Source of the DNA: Comamonadaceae bacterium M7527
GTDB taxonomy: Bacteria > Pseudomonadota > Gammaproteobacteria > Burkholderiales > Burkholderiaceae_C
Assembly (NCBI GenBank): GCA_021044545.1
Contig: CP087990.1
Span: forward strand, 2,108,001 to 2,172,000
Length of the DNA: 64,000 nucleotides
Direction of reading: 5' to 3'
This document shows, in pieces, positions 8,738 to 16,696 of this stretch. Position 1 is the first letter of the stretch. Each line of letters starts with the position of its first letter. The translations under genes and the position numbers were made by a program. The notes beneath the pieces were generated by a model that worked only from the letters and a program-made list of their open reading frames with translations, did not search any database and had not been told where the DNA came from.

Positions 8738-8764
8738 CAGCTTTTTTTAAAAAAAGGAGAATTT

Positions 8765-11700
8765 ATGGTTTCATATCGTTTGGCGCTGGATATTGGGGCC
8801 AAAAATCCATAGGGTGGGCAATCCTGGGGCTGGACGCCTATCAGCATCCCAAATCAATCATCCGCGCCGGGTCACGCATTTTTGGCGACGGGCGCGACCC
8901 AAAGAGCCATGCATCGCTGGCGGTTGGGCGGCGCGAGGCAAGGCTGATGCGCAGGCGGCGTGACAGGTTTTTGCAACGCCGCAGCAAGCTGATGAACAAG
9001 CTGATCGAGCATGGGTTTTTCCCTCAAGACGAGCAGGCCAGGCGGGCCTTGGCCAATCTAAACCCCTACGAACTACGCCATAAGGGGCTCAGTCAAGAGC
9101 TCACCCCCAACGAGTTTGCCCGGGCGGTGTTTCATCTCAACCAACGTCGTGGCTTTCAAAGCAACCGCAAATCGGCATCCAAAGACGAAAACAAAGGCGC
9201 CATGAAAGAGGCTTTGCTTAGCGTACGCCAGCAGCTGAGCGATGGCCAGCACCCCACGGTAGGGGCCTGGCTGTGGCATCGTGTGCAGTGCGGCGAGCCC
9301 CCCAGAGCTCGGTACCGTGAGGATAAAGTGCCGGTTGAAGGTGGCAAGACCAAAACCGTCAAAAGCTACGACCTATACATTGACCGCGCCATGGTGAAAG
9401 AAGAGTTTGAGGCGCTGTGGGATAAGCAGGTCGAGCTGCGCGCCGGGTGCGACGCTGGGCCGTTTAGCCCGCAGGCGCATGCCGCGCTGTTCGACGCAAT
9501 CTTTTACCAGCGCCCGCTGAGGCCAGTTAAGCCGGGGCGGTGCACCTTATTGCCGGATCAAGAGCGGGCGCCGTTGGCGCTGCCAAGCCAGCAATTGTTT
9601 CGCATATACCAAGAGGTGAACAACCTACGGGTGCTGGATGACAGGCTAGATGTGCGCCCACTCACCCTGCAAGAGCGCGACGTGTTGGTTGACGTGCTCC
9701 GCAAAGCAGAAAAAGGAAGGGCAAGCTTTTCGGCGCTGGCCAAAAAAATCAAACTGCCGCGAGGCAGCACGTTTAACCTAGAGGACGACAAGCGCAAAGA
9801 CCTTAAGGGAGACGCCGCCCGAGCGGCCATGATCCAAACCTTTGGCGCGCAATGGGACGACTTAAGCTTGGCAGAGCAAGACCAGCTGGTCAGTATGCTA
9901 CTTGCCGACGAGCTCAAAGACGAAGACGTCATCGCCTGGCTGCAGCAAACCCACGGCCTGGACGGTGTGACCGCCGAGCGGGTGCTTGAGACCAACTTAC
10001 CCGAAGGCTACGGCCGCCTAAGCAAGGTGGCGATAGACCGCATACTGCCCGAGCTGCAACAAGACGTTATCACCTACGACAAAGCCGTCGTGGCCGCTGG
10101 CTTTGATAGTCACAGCGCAACAACCGGTGAGATCATGGATGAACTGCCTTACTACGGCAAATACATGCAAGCACGGGTAGCGTTTGGCACGGGCATCGAA
10201 GACGACCCCGACGAACAGCGCTACGGCAAAGTGGCCAACCCCACCGTGCACGTGGCGCTTAACCAAGTGCGGGTGGTGGTCAACGCCCTAATCAAACGCT
10301 ACGGTCGCCCGGACCAAGTGGTGATTGAGGTGGCCAACGACTTAAAGAAAAGCGCAGCCGAGCGCGCTGAAGACCAAAAGCGTCAAGCTGACAACCAAAA
10401 AAGAAACCAAAGAATTCGCAATGAAATTGCCGACCTGCTTGGAACCGAACCCGATTTGGTCAAGCGCGCCGATGTGCAAAAGTGGATATTGTGGGAAGAG
10501 CTAAGCAGAGACGCGACTGCACGACGCTGCCCCTACAGCGGCACACAAATAAGCGCCCGCATGCTGTTTGACGGCAGCACCGAGGTTGACCACATCCTGC
10601 CTTTTAAGGAAACGCTGGATGACAGCCTCAACAACAAGGTGGTTTGCATGCGCCTGGCAAACCGTATCAAAGCCAAACGCACGCCATGGGAGGCAAGGCA
10701 AGCGTTTGAGGCGCAAGGCTGGATTTATGACGACATACTGCAGCGCGTGGCCCTTATGCCGAATCGGCACAAGCGCAAACGGTTCGCCGAGGACGGCTAC
10801 CAGCAATGGCTTGGCGAAGAGGGCAACGATTTTTTGGCCCGAGCACTCAACGACACCCGGCACGCAGCAAGCTTGGCGCGCGAATACCTCACTCTGATAT
10901 GCCCAGAGAATGACACATGGGTCGTGCCTGGCAAACTCACCGGCATGCTCAGAGGCTTTCTTGGGCTCAACGATGTGCTTGGCCTAGACGGTGAAAAAAA
11001 CCGAGATGACCACCGCCACCACGCGGTGGACGCCTGCGTCATTGGCATCACCGACCGGCGCACACTGTGGGCGTTTGCAACCGCCAATGCCAGGGCCGAC
11101 GAACGCGGCATGGACCGGCTGATCGATACCTTTGAGCCACCATGGCCCACCTACAAAGCGCACGTAGCCCGCGCAGTGGCGAGCATAAAAGTCAGCCACA
11201 AGCCCGACCACGGCTATCAGGGTGCCATGTTTACAGGGTCAATTTACAGTTCTGACGGGAAAATTGACCAAAAGAAAAAGAGACAAAGCAACAACGGTAA
11301 AGGAGAGAAGCCTAAAGAGGATAAAGACCCCAGCGCCCTTGAACTCATACATGCACGGAATGATACGGTTTACATGCGCGAACGGCATGGTGTGGTCAAT
11401 GGTGAGCTAAAGCCATACAAGGGACTGTTCCCCCAAAGTAACTACTGCATGGTCATATTGAATAACAACGGGATGTGGTGTTCGCATGCAATCAGCACGT
11501 TCGAGGCATATCAAATAGCTAAGCATGCAAAATGTCAAGATGAGGCATTGAAGGTCATCAATCGTCACATTCAAAACCTTGGTGATGTTGTGATGGTGAT
11601 ACGGAAAGGAGATTATGTTTGGGCGAAGTTAAAAGGCCATAAGTCTGAGTTGTATGTGGCTCAACAACTTGCGAAAAATGGTGACGTAGTTCTTGTTTGC

Positions 11701-11847
11701 CCAAGTGAGGCAGATGCCGACGCCAGAGACAGAAAAAAAGAAGGCGGGGTGAGGCGGCTTATGTCTAAATCGGCGCGGATGCTTCAAAAAACTCAAGCAC
11801 GTTACGCTACCGTCTCGCCAATAGGCGACGTGCGAATACACAAGTAA
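8765..11847 (+). CDS. cas9: Cas9 endonuclease, type II-C, with a reading-frame break in RuvC-I
   Basis: crRNA-guided DNA endonuclease, about 1,030 residues, in the size range of compact type II-C Cas9. The natural start is ATG 8765, six bases after a strong AAGGAG. It encodes MVSYRLALDIGAK, the RuvC-I strand with catalytic Asp at residue 9, but meets TAG at 8810. The remaining protein (SIGWAILGLD onward) is in the -1 frame. The break lies at an A5 run, 8801-8805; three A would restore the family spacing (DIGAKSIGW), six would add one Lys. Downstream parts are intact: arginine-rich bridge helix (RREARLMRRRRDRF), RuvC-II Glu in VIEVAND (10327), HNH with VDHILPF (His 10591), RuvC-III HHAVDA (11017-11034). 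An ATG at 8731 in the downstream frame has no ribosome-binding site and would lack the Asp. From about 11,220 base composition drops to about 43% GC. cas1 follows after 3 bp. Confidence 0.93.
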
Positions 11848-11850
11848 GGC

Positions 11851-12780
11851 ATGCTGGACCGTATTGTGGAGGTGGCGCAAGATAGTCGTCACCTGTCGGC
11901 GTATCGTGGCTTTATGCTGGTGCGTGATGCCGATGGCGATCGCACCGAGCTTGGCAGGGTGCCGTTGGACGATATGGCAGCCCTGATTGTGCACGCGCAT
12001 GGTGTGAGCTACACCAACAACCTGCTGGTAGCGCTGGCCGAACGTGGCGTGCCCATGGTGTTGTGTGGCTCCAACCACCAGGTGGCTGGCGTGTTGTGGC
12101 CGTTTGATTCCAACTTTGAGGTGGCCAAACGAATCCAAGCCCAAATTCAGGCCAGCAAGCCCATGCATAAGCGGGCCTGGGCCATGGTGGTCAAAGCCAA
12201 GCTAGAGCAACAAGCCCGCTTGCTGCAGCAACTTGGCAGGCCTCACATTCCGCTTGACGCCTTGGTGGGTAAAGTCAAGAGCGGCGACCCAGATAACATC
12301 GAGGCACAAGGTGCTCGCCGGTATTGGACCTTGTTGTTTGGCGCCGAGTTTAGGCGAGACCGTACCGAGCCCGGCACAAACGCAATGCTGAACTATGGGT
12401 ACACGGTTTTGCGGGCCACAACCGCCAGGGCCATAGCGGCCGCTGGCTTACACCCAAGCATAGGTATGCATCATTGCAACGCTGCCAACGCTTTTCGGCT
12501 GGTGGATGACTTGATGGAGCCATTTAGACCGGTTATTGACGAGGTGGTTTGGGAGGCGCGCCAGAATGGCCAAAACGCGCTTGTGCCTGAAGTAAAAATA
12601 GCGATTGCCCAAGCCATGACACGCGATATGCCCACCCCTTACGGCGTTACACCGCTTATGGGGTGTGTGAGTCGGCTGGCGGTTTCTGTGGCGCAATACT
12701 ACGGGGCCGAGCGCAACCATCTAGAGCTTCCGCTGCGTTCCGCACATTTGATAAACCGCAACAGTGCCAATTTACTGTGA
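11851..12780 (+). CDS. cas1: Cas1 integrase, type II-C
   Basis: A 309-residue Cas1, the catalytic subunit of the spacer-acquisition integrase. The metal-binding triad is visible as Glu151 (DNIEAQGARRYW), His207/208 (SIGMHHCN) and Glu223 (DDLMEPFRP). The ATG lies 3 bp after the cas9 stop, with a TAAGG just before it. The last bases GTGA overlap the probable start of cas2, so cas9-cas1-cas2 is one operon. No csn2 or cas4 follows, which defines subtype II-C. The protein is full length and undamaged, so the adaptation genes look intact even though the array's leader end is not visible. Confidence 0.95.
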   Translation: MLDRIVEVAQDSRHLSAYRGFMLVRDADGDRTELGRVPLDDMAALIVHAHGVSYTNNLLVALAERGVPMVLCGSNHQVAGVLWPFDSNFEVAKRIQAQIQASKPMHKRAWAMVVKAKLEQQARLLQQLGRPHIPLDALVGKVKSGDPDNIEAQGARRYWTLLFGAEFRRDRTEPGTNAMLNYGYTVLRATTARAIAAAGLHPSIGMHHCNAANAFRLVDDLMEPFRPVIDEVVWEARQNGQNALVPEVKIAIAQAMTRDMPTPYGVTPLMGCVSRLAVSVAQYYGAERNHLELPLRSAHLINRNSANLL

Positions 12781-13118
12781 GCACCACAAGAGCGCTATCG
12801 GGATACCGGCTCATGTGGATACTGGTGATGTTTGACTTGCCGGTAGGAACCAAGCAGGAGCGCAAGGCTGCGCATGACTTTAGGCTGGCGCTGCTTGACT
12901 TGGGATTTGAGATGGCTCAGTTCAGTGTTTACCTACGCTTTTGTAGCAGCCATGCCCAGTGTGCCACCCAGTGCAGGTACGTGGAGGCGGCGCTTCCCGT
13001 TGGGGGCCGGGTCAGCGTGTTGCAATTTACCGACAAGCAATATGAGCGTACGGTCACCTTCAGCGGCCGAAAGCCGCAAAAAAAGATCGAAGCACCGCCC
13101 CAATACGTACTTTTTTAG
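12777..13118 (+). CDS. cas2: Cas2, type II-C, GTG start overlapping cas1
   Basis: The partner of Cas1 in spacer integration. The GTG at 12777 overlaps the cas1 stop by 4 bp (GTGA) and gives a 113-residue protein starting MSTTRALSGYRLMWILVMFD. It is preferred to the internal ATG at 12813 because the Ser-Gly-Tyr-Arg-Leu-Met-Trp segment before the first beta strand is usual in II-C Cas2 proteins. The ferredoxin-like fold begins with the strand WILVMFDLP, carrying the conserved Asp20, and continues through FRLALLDLGFEMAQFSVY and QFTDKQYE. The open frame extends upstream into cas1, but that part is only overlap. Confidence 0.93.
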   Translation: MSTTRALSGYRLMWILVMFDLPVGTKQERKAAHDFRLALLDLGFEMAQFSVYLRFCSSHAQCATQCRYVEAALPVGGRVSVLQFTDKQYERTVTFSGRKPQKKIEAPPQYVLF

Positions 13119-13140
13119 CCGTGTTTAGTGCAGCCATGCC

Positions 13141-13166
13141 AAAGAAAACCCCTTTGAAATCAAAGG
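13141..13166 (-). terminator. Candidate terminator of the pre-crRNA transcript
   Basis: An inverted repeat CCTTTGA-AA-TCAAAGG at 13151-13166 is followed on the minus strand by GGTTTTCTTT (13150-13141). It lies just beyond the repeat nearest cas2, where a minus-strand array transcript would end. This agrees with the orientation deduced from the tracrRNA. The plus strand has no T-run, so it would not terminate cas2 mRNA well. Confidence 0.55.
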
Positions 13167-13876
13167 AGTACAGGTTCTGGAGTTTAGCTAACTAGGATTT
13201 GTGCAGCTAACAGAACCCTGGCTTGCTGAGCACATCATGAGCACGCAGTTTAGCTAACTAGGATTTGTGCAGCTAACAGAACGATTCGATTGCGGCCACT
13301 ATCGATCCGTCGAGTTTAGCTAACTAGGATTTGTGCAGCTAACAGAACATCAGGCCCATGAACGCCACCGGGTTTTCTAGTTTAGCTAACTAGGATTTGT
13401 GCAGCTAACAGAACCGCACATCAGCCGGGTTGAGCGCCAACTTGAGTTTAGCTAACTAGGATTTGTGCAGCTAACAGAACTGCGCTGAGCGCAAGTGGTG
13501 CGACTTTGTGAGTTTAGCTAACTAGGATTTGTGCAGCTAACAGAACTGCATCGAGGCGCTGGGCCATCACACGCACAGTTTAGCTAACTAGGATTTGTGC
13601 AGCTAACAGAACGTCTTAATGTTGGTGCAGTCGGCGGCTATAAGTTTAGCTAACTAGGATTTGTGCAGCTAACAGAACTCGTTTTTTGCCGTGACGGCTG
13701 CCAAGATTAGTTTAGCTAACTAGGATTTGTGCAGCTAACAGAACGAGCGGGCGCGCCTGGTGTGGTGATTTTTGAGTTTAGCTAACTAGGATTTGTGCAG
13801 CTAACAGAACTGGTCAAGCGCTGGCGTGAATCGCCCCGGATTTTGAGGAGGCTCCACACTTTGAGAAGATGGAGCC

Positions 13877-14203
13877 ATGAGCAAGAAATCAAATCGTTTT
13901 TCACCCGAGGTGCGCCAACGCGCTGTCCGCATGGTGCTCGAACACCGAGGCGAGTACCCCTCCCTGTGGGCCACCATTGAGTCCATCGCACCCAAGATTG
14001 GCTGCGTGCCGCAAACCCTCAACGACTGGGTTCGCCAGCATGAGGTTGACGAAGGCATGCGCGATGGCGTCAGCTCTGATGAGCGATCTCGCATCAAAGA
14101 CCTAGAACGCGAAGTCAAGGAACTGCGCAAAGCCAACGAAATCCTCAAGTTGGCGAGTGCTTTTTTTGCCCAGGCGGAGCTCGACCGCCGACTCAAGTCC
14201 TGA
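13877..14203 (+). CDS. IS3-family transposase OrfA
   Basis: A 108-residue DNA-binding subunit. It has an N-terminal helix-turn-helix (about residues 9-50, RFSPEVRQRAVRMVLEH ... PKIGCVPQTLNDWVRQ) and a C-terminal leucine-zipper-like coiled coil (DLEREVKELRKANEILK) that carries it into dimerisation with OrfAB. A T TTT TTT heptamer at 14161-14167 sits 36 nt before the stop, in the right phase for -1 slippage into OrfB. It alone usually acts as a regulator; the fusion is the active transposase. Confidence 0.9.
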   Translation: MSKKSNRFSPEVRQRAVRMVLEHRGEYPSLWATIESIAPKIGCVPQTLNDWVRQHEVDEGMRDGVSSDERSRIKDLEREVKELRKANEILKLASAFFAQAELDRRLKS

Positions 14204-14256
14204 GGGACTTTGTTGATCAAAACCGCGAGGCCTATGGGGTCGAGCCGATTTGCAAA

Positions 14257-15114
14257 GTGCTGCAAATCGCCCCGTCTGGCTACAGATGCCATGCTGCCCG
14301 CAAACGCCAGCCAGAACTGCTTTGCGCCCGAGCCAAACGTGATGAAGCCCTGATGCCTCAGATCCAAGCCGTCTGGCAGGCCAACATGCAGGTCTACGGC
14401 GCTGACAAGGTGTGGCACCAGATGAATCGTGAAGGAAACAAAGTGGCGCGCTGTACGGTCGAGCGGCTGATGAAACGTATGGGATTGCACGGCGTTCGCA
14501 GAGGCAAGGTCGTCCGCACCACGGTGTCAGATAAAGCAGCGCCGTGCCCGCTAGACCGGGTCAATCGTCAATTCAAGGCCGATCGGCCCAACCAGCTGTG
14601 GGTGTCGGACTTCACCTATGTCAGCACTTGGCAGGGCTGGCAATACGTGGCCTTCGTGATCGATGTATTTGCCCGGCGCATCGTGGGCTGGCGGGTGAGC
14701 AGCTCCATGCGCACGGACTTTGTGCTCGATGCACTGGAGCAAGCCTTGTTTGACCGGCAGCCCGAACGCTCGGATGCCTTGATTCATCATTCAGATAGGG
14801 GGTCTCAATATGTTTCCATTCTCTACACCGAACGCCTGGCACAAGCCGGGATCGAGCCCTCGGTGGGCAGCCGTGGCGACAGCTACGACAACGCCCTGGC
14901 CGAGACGATCAATGGGCTGTACAAGGCCGAATTGATCCACCGCCGTGCACCCTGGAAAACCAAGGAGGCACTGGAACTGGCAACCCTGGAATGGGTCGCT
15001 TGGTTCAACCACCACCGACTGCTCAGCTCGATTGGGTATATTCCACCGGCTGAAGCTGAGGTGAACTACTACCGGCAACTTGCCGGGAAAAGCGAGACCG
15101 AGGTCTCAACTTAA
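14257..15114 (+). CDS. IS3-family transposase OrfB (integrase domain)
   Basis: The catalytic part of the transposase, 285 residues from a GTG at 14257. The same frame is open and family-like further upstream (LRDFVDQNREAYGVEPICKV) back to the T7 slip site at 14161, so the natural product is most likely the OrfAB frameshift fusion from 13877. The DDE triad is visible: Asp in WVSDFTY, Asp in IHHSDRGSQY and Glu in ALAETINGL. An N-terminal HTH_21-type region (PQIQAVWQANMQVYGADKVW) precedes it. The gene appears intact, so the element may still be mobile. Confidence 0.9.
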   Translation: MLQIAPSGYRCHAARKRQPELLCARAKRDEALMPQIQAVWQANMQVYGADKVWHQMNREGNKVARCTVERLMKRMGLHGVRRGKVVRTTVSDKAAPCPLDRVNRQFKADRPNQLWVSDFTYVSTWQGWQYVAFVIDVFARRIVGWRVSSSMRTDFVLDALEQALFDRQPERSDALIHHSDRGSQYVSILYTERLAQAGIEPSVGSRGDSYDNALAETINGLYKAELIHRRAPWKTKEALELATLEWVAWFNHHRLLSSIGYIPPAEAEVNYYRQLAGKSETEVST

Positions 15115-16323
15115 ACCAACTGGCCTCCACGAAACCCGGGGCGATTCAGGCGTGAGCGCGGGGCGGAGTTTAGCTAACTAGGATTTGTGCAGCTAACAGA
15201 ACTCGCAACGGCGCCAACAAGCCCACCAGATGAGTTTAGCTAACTAGGATTTGTGCAGCTAACAGAACAGAACACCACCTTCGATTGGCTGGAGGAGAGT
15301 TTAGCTAACTAGGATTTGTGCAGCTAACAGAACTGAGTGACCACGCACAGGGAACGCCCGAATAGTTTAGCTAACTAGGATTTGTGCAGCTAACAGAACT
15401 GAATGGGTTTTGGCACCTCAACGGCCAGCAGTTTAGCTAACTAGGATTTGTGCAGCTAACAGAACAATCCAACGTAGTACCACAGTCCGGTGTTTGAGTT
15501 TAGCTAACTAGGATTTGTGCAGCTAACAGAACAAGTGCAAAACCTGCGGGGAAGAATTCACAAGTTTAGCTAACTAGGATTTGTGCAGCTAACAGAACCG
15601 GTCAAGCTCTTGCGTGAGCGTGGGTCGGAGTTTAGCTAACTAGGATTTGTGCAGCTAACAGAACTTCACTACGTGACGGTGTATCGGCTTATGAAGTTTA
15701 GCTAACTAGGATTTGTGCAGCTAACAGAACTTGATGGTGTTATTGATCGCCTCATTGCGCAGTTTAGCTAACTAGGATTTGTGCAGCTAACAGAACAGTG
15801 CCGTGCGTGTGATTTGCGTTGGTCAAGTTTAGCTAACTAGGATTTGTGCAGCTAACAGAACCTAACGCCCTGGTTCTTGCATCAATGGTCAAGTTTAGCT
15901 AACTAGGATTTGTGCAGCTAACAGAACCAAGCCAGCAAACGTTGATGAGCAGCAAGTAGTTTAGCTAACTAGGATTTGTGCAGCTAACAGAACTGCTGTC
16001 GTCCACGTCCTCGTCGTCGGTGTAGTTTAGCTAACTAGGATTTGTGCAGCTAACAGAACTGGTGGTTGATGCAGACCAAGAGCTGAACGAGTTTAGCTAA
16101 CTAGGATTTGTGCAGCTAACAGAACCTCGGCATCGTGCTGGCGTTGATCATCCTCAGTTTAGCTAACTAGGATTTGTGCAGCTAACAGAACTACCGAAGG
16201 ATGCTTGACGCCTACTACCTGAGTTTAGCTAACTAGGATTTGTGCAGCTAACAGAACACGTCTGGGATAGCGGGCACGTCCAATGTCAGTTTAGCTAACT
16301 AGGATTTGTGCAGCTAACAGAAC

Positions 16324-16329
16324 ACGTCT
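16324..16329. other. Six-nucleotide remnant after the last repeat
   Basis: Only ACGTCT separates the last repeat from the left end of the second IS. The preceding complete spacer (16258-16287) also begins ACGTCT at the same side of its repeat. The simplest reading is that the last repeat was followed by a second copy of that spacer, or by a spacer or leader with the same first six bases, and that everything beyond was lost or displaced by the IS. Confidence 0.6.
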
Positions 16330-16397
16330 TGACCTGCCCCCTCCCAGCCGTACCAAAGTAATGGCAGTTGGTCCGCAAATTTTGGAGAATTGCGGAT

Positions 16398-16664
16398 ATG
16401 AAGACCACACGATTTACCGATGAGCAAATCATCGGATTCCTCAAACAAGCTGAAGCAGGCATGTCCATCAAGGATCTCTGCCGCAGTGGCGGCTTTAGCC
16501 AGCCTACTTTTTACAAGTGGCGCTCCAAGTTCGGCGGCATGGAGGCCTCAGATGCTTCCAGGCTGCGGGATTTGGAGTCTGAGAACACCAAGCTCAAGAA
16601 GCTGCTGGCCGAGGCCCATTTGGACATCCATGCGCTCAAGAGCGTCTTCGGCGTAAAGCGCTAG
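16398..16664 (+). CDS. IS3-family (IS407-like) transposase OrfA
   Basis: An 88-residue protein starting MKTTRFTDEQIIGFLKQAEA. It has a helix-turn-helix (about residues 6-45, containing MSIKDLCRSGGFSQPTFYKW) and a C-terminal coiled coil (DLESENTKLKKLLAEAHLDI). This is the typical OrfA of the IS407 group. It binds the terminal inverted repeats. The frame closes at TAG 16662-16664, and the OrfB frame is open across this point. Confidence 0.9.
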   Translation: MKTTRFTDEQIIGFLKQAEAGMSIKDLCRSGGFSQPTFYKWRSKFGGMEASDASRLRDLESENTKLKKLLAEAHLDIHALKSVFGVKR

Positions 16665-16696
16665 CCCCACAAGTCAAACGCGAGGCGATTGGCAAG

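Larger units (their letters stand above)
13827..15148 (+). mobile_element. IS3-family insertion sequence inside a CRISPR spacer (1,322 bp)
   Basis: Both ends are defined. The left end begins TGAATCGCCCCGG at 13827; the right end is its inverted copy, finishing CCGGGGCGATTCA at 15148. The first 13 bp match perfectly and similarity continues inwards (a shared GGAGGC block). A 4-bp GGCG direct repeat flanks the element. It encodes an OrfA and an OrfB in the -1 frame with a DDE core. The length, two-ORF layout and short target duplication are those of the IS3 family; the OrfA style suggests the IS51-like group, but that is tentative. Clean ends, a precise duplication and intact ORFs imply a recent insertion. 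The transposase is read against the direction of pre-crRNA transcription. Confidence 0.95.
13811..15166. other. Spacer split by an insertion sequence, with 4-bp target duplication
   Basis: The spacer's left 16 nt (13811-13826) and right part (15149-15166) flank the IS. The last four bases on the left (GGCG, 13823-13826) are repeated on the right (15149-15152). Deleting the IS and one GGCG leaves 16 + 14 = 30 nt, exactly the array's spacer length. The restored spacer matches the spacer at 15599-15628 at 25 of 30 positions (differences at positions 1, 10, 13, 23 and 27), which independently confirms the reconstruction. Confidence 0.95.
13181..16323 (-). CRISPR. Type II-C CRISPR array, 28 repeats, interrupted by an IS3-family element
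   Basis: There are 28 copies of a 36-bp repeat with no variant seen. On the plus strand the repeat begins AGTTTAGCTAACTAGG and ends GCAGCTAACAGAAC. Ten repeats (starts 13181 to 13775, every 66 bp) precede the insertion sequence and eighteen (15167 to 16288) follow it. Spacers are 30 nt, except 29 nt at 15269-15297 and 15797-15825 and 31 nt at 15466-15496. There are 26 intact spacers, one split by the IS, and a 6-nt remnant at the right end. The tracrRNA anti-repeat and the terminator at 13141 both show that crRNA is read from the minus strand (repeat sense GTTCTGTTAGCTGCAC...). The leader end should therefore be at the right, where a second IS lies. Each crRNA-sense repeat ends in TAAACT, at the place where Neisseria-type repeats carry a -10 box. 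Confidence 0.98.

Noticed and set aside
8731..8764. ATG at 8731 as the true cas9 start
   Set aside because: It has no ribosome-binding site, reads through the real Shine-Dalgarno as codons (KKRRIYG), and omits the RuvC-I Asp. The ATG at 8765 has ideal spacing and a perfect RuvC-I sequence.
8798..8812. Programmed -1 ribosomal frameshifting to make Cas9
   Set aside because: The site (C AAA AAT) is a poor slippery heptamer, with no clear downstream structure, and slippage would insert an extra Lys into the conserved DIGxxSIGW motif. An indel is more likely, but I cannot exclude frameshifting.
13119..13150. A degenerate extra CRISPR repeat left of the first repeat
   Set aside because: GTTTAG, TGCAGC and AGAAAAC occur in the right order but need a 14-nt deletion and other changes, and the position does not fit the 66-bp period. 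Chance similarity is likely.
13141..13180. Leader located between cas2 and the array
   Set aside because: The tracrRNA strand and the terminator-like hairpin show that this is the distal end of the transcript, not the leader.
15797..15891. Two adjacent spacers both ending TGGTCA, as a sign of relatedness
   Set aside because: The rest of the two spacers is unrelated; six shared bases among 27 spacers can occur by chance.
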